The position numbers and the translations under genes were made by a program. From NCBI GenBank assembly GCA_035492655.1, contig DATJJB010000126.1:1-13975 (forward strand): a stretch of DNA of 13,975 bases. Direction: 5' to 3'. This DNA is from Kutzneria sp035492655 (GTDB taxonomy: Bacteria > Actinomycetota > Actinomycetes > Mycobacteriales > Pseudonocardiaceae). A model generated the notes under the pieces. The model saw nothing but the letters and a program-made list of their open reading frames with translations. It made no database searches and was not told the DNA's origin. Below are positions 13,258 to 13,975 of this stretch, in pieces (within the stretch, counting starts at the first letter, position 1; each line of letters begins with the position of its first letter).

Positions 13258-13908
13258 TCAGTGCTGTGCTGCCTGGACGGCCAGGTTCAGCGCCAGCACG
13301 TTCACCGTCGGCTCGCCGAGGAAGCCGGCGCCCCGTCCGCTGGTGTTGTCGGCGACGATCTTCGTCACCTGGTCCACGGACAGGCCGGTCACCCGGGCCA
13401 CCCGGTCGACCTGGAGCTGCGCGTAGGCCGGGCTGATCGCCGGGTCCAGGCCCGAGGCCGACGCCGTCACGGCATCGGCCGGCACCTGGTCCACCGACAC
13501 GCCCTCACGGTGCGCGATGGCCTCCTTGCGGGCCTTGATCTGCGCCACCAGCACCGGGTTGTCGGCCGACAGGTTGGACGGGGACGAGGTGGCCGCGTCG
13601 TTGTCGGCCAGGCCGAGCTTGGTGTTGTCGGTGGCGGAGAAGTCCGACGCGGTCGCCGACGGCCGGGTGTGGAAGTACGGGTCGCTGTTCGGGTCCTTGG
13701 CCACCGGGTTGAGCCCGATCAGCGAGGACCCGACCGGCTTGCCGTCGACCGTCACGATCGAGCCGTTGGCCTGCGCCGACAGGCCCGGGATCTGGCCGAT
13801 CCCCCACACCACCAGGGGATACGCGATCCCCAGGAGCACCGTCAGCAGCAGCACCATCCGGAGCCCGGCGGCGGTCTGCTTGACCAGTCCTGAACGCACG
13901 ACGATCAC
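13258..13908 (-). CDS. kdpC: KdpC, potassium-transporting ATPase accessory subunit
   Basis: A 216-residue single-pass membrane protein that acts with KdpA (channel-like) and KdpB (P-type ATPase) in high-affinity potassium uptake, and is needed for assembly and ATP affinity. One membrane helix lies at about 15-40 (RMVLLLTVLLGIAYPLVVWG). Family features follow: GSSLIGLNP, DPYFHTRPSA, SGLDPAISPAYAQLQ and the V-A-R-V-T-G-L end region. It is slightly longer than the E. coli protein (190 residues). The GTG start overlaps the kdpB stop (GTGA). Identification is firm. Confidence 0.95.
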   Translation of the reverse strand: MIVVRSGLVKQTAAGLRMVLLLTVLLGIAYPLVVWGIGQIPGLSAQANGSIVTVDGKPVGSSLIGLNPVAKDPNSDPYFHTRPSATASDFSATDNTKLGLADNDAATSSPSNLSADNPVLVAQIKARKEAIAHREGVSVDQVPADAVTASASGLDPAISPAYAQLQVDRVARVTGLSVDQVTKIVADNTSGRGAGFLGEPTVNVLALNLAVQAAQH

Positions 13909-13975
13909 CCGATTCCAGGGATGAGACGGATCACGAGGTCGATGAGCCAGATGCCGACGAACGGCGTGATGATGC
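13905..13975 (-). CDS. kdpB: KdpB C-terminal end (5' part outside window)
   Basis: The minus strand from the window edge reads 22 codons, IITPFVGIWLIDLVIRLIPG and two more, then TGA. The pattern PFxGIxxIDL followed by a short hydrophobic end matches the C-terminal membrane helix of KdpB, the P-type ATPase subunit. Position directly before kdpC with a 4-base GTGA overlap supports this. The catalytic parts are outside the window, so nothing can be said about activity. Confidence 0.85.
   Translation of the reverse strand, partial: IITPFVGIWLIDLVIRLIPGIG

Noticed and set aside
10953..13436. 827-codon rightward open frame opposite kdpD
   Set aside because: His/Gly/Arg-rich translation typical of a shadow frame; kdpD on the other strand has every expected domain.

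Overview
The window is high-GC DNA with frequent GTG starts, 4-base ATGA/GTGA gene overlaps and several apparently leaderless genes, as is typical of Actinomycetes. Gene content (smc beside acyP, a SigL-like ECF sigma/anti-sigma pair, a kdp operon, FitB-type VapC) fits a filamentous actinomycete. Pseudonocardiaceae is my best guess, from overall flavour only and not from any marker gene.

Left part (1-6278): the first 808 codons of smc run leftward off the window edge. Divergent from smc is a secreted peptidoglycan hydrolase that joins a transglycosylase-like domain to an Amidase_2 domain. It ends at a strong bidirectional hairpin, facing a leftward operon of an ECF sigma factor and its membrane zinc anti-sigma factor. 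Directly upstream lies acyP (acylphosphatase). A TGAACC-N16-CGTATT promoter, matching the consensus known for mycobacterial SigL, overlaps the acyP stop codon and points at the sigma GTG. This predicts a leaderless autoregulated transcript.

Middle (6390-8779): two rightward genes for envelope proteins with Thr-rich low-complexity segments, a CAP/SCP-domain protein and a small single-pass membrane protein. The second is preceded by a 23-codon ORF coupled to it by a GTGA overlap. They converge on a leftward PhoU-like gene with directly abutting stop codons inside a run of hairpins. A 76-residue protein of unknown function (leftward, ideal ribosome-binding site, structured 5' leader) follows.

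Right part (8780-13975): a roughly 580-bp intergenic region carries two separate 22-bp perfect palindromes sharing a GTCTG-N6-CAGAC frame. The second sits on the promoter of a Phd/YefM antitoxin - FitB/VapC toxin operon. The toxin gene overlaps, tail to tail, the end of kdpE. kdpE closes a tightly packed leftward kdpB-kdpC-kdpD-kdpE operon (potassium-transport ATPase subunits and their two-component system); only the last 22 codons of kdpB are inside the window.

Most genes are recognisable families. The parts that look least explained are regulatory: the paired palindromes, the sigma promoter embedded in acyP's stop, the coupled micro-ORF, and an A/T-rich terminator-like hairpin between smc and the amidase. 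I see no CRISPR array, rRNA, tRNA, insertion sequence or prophage genes.
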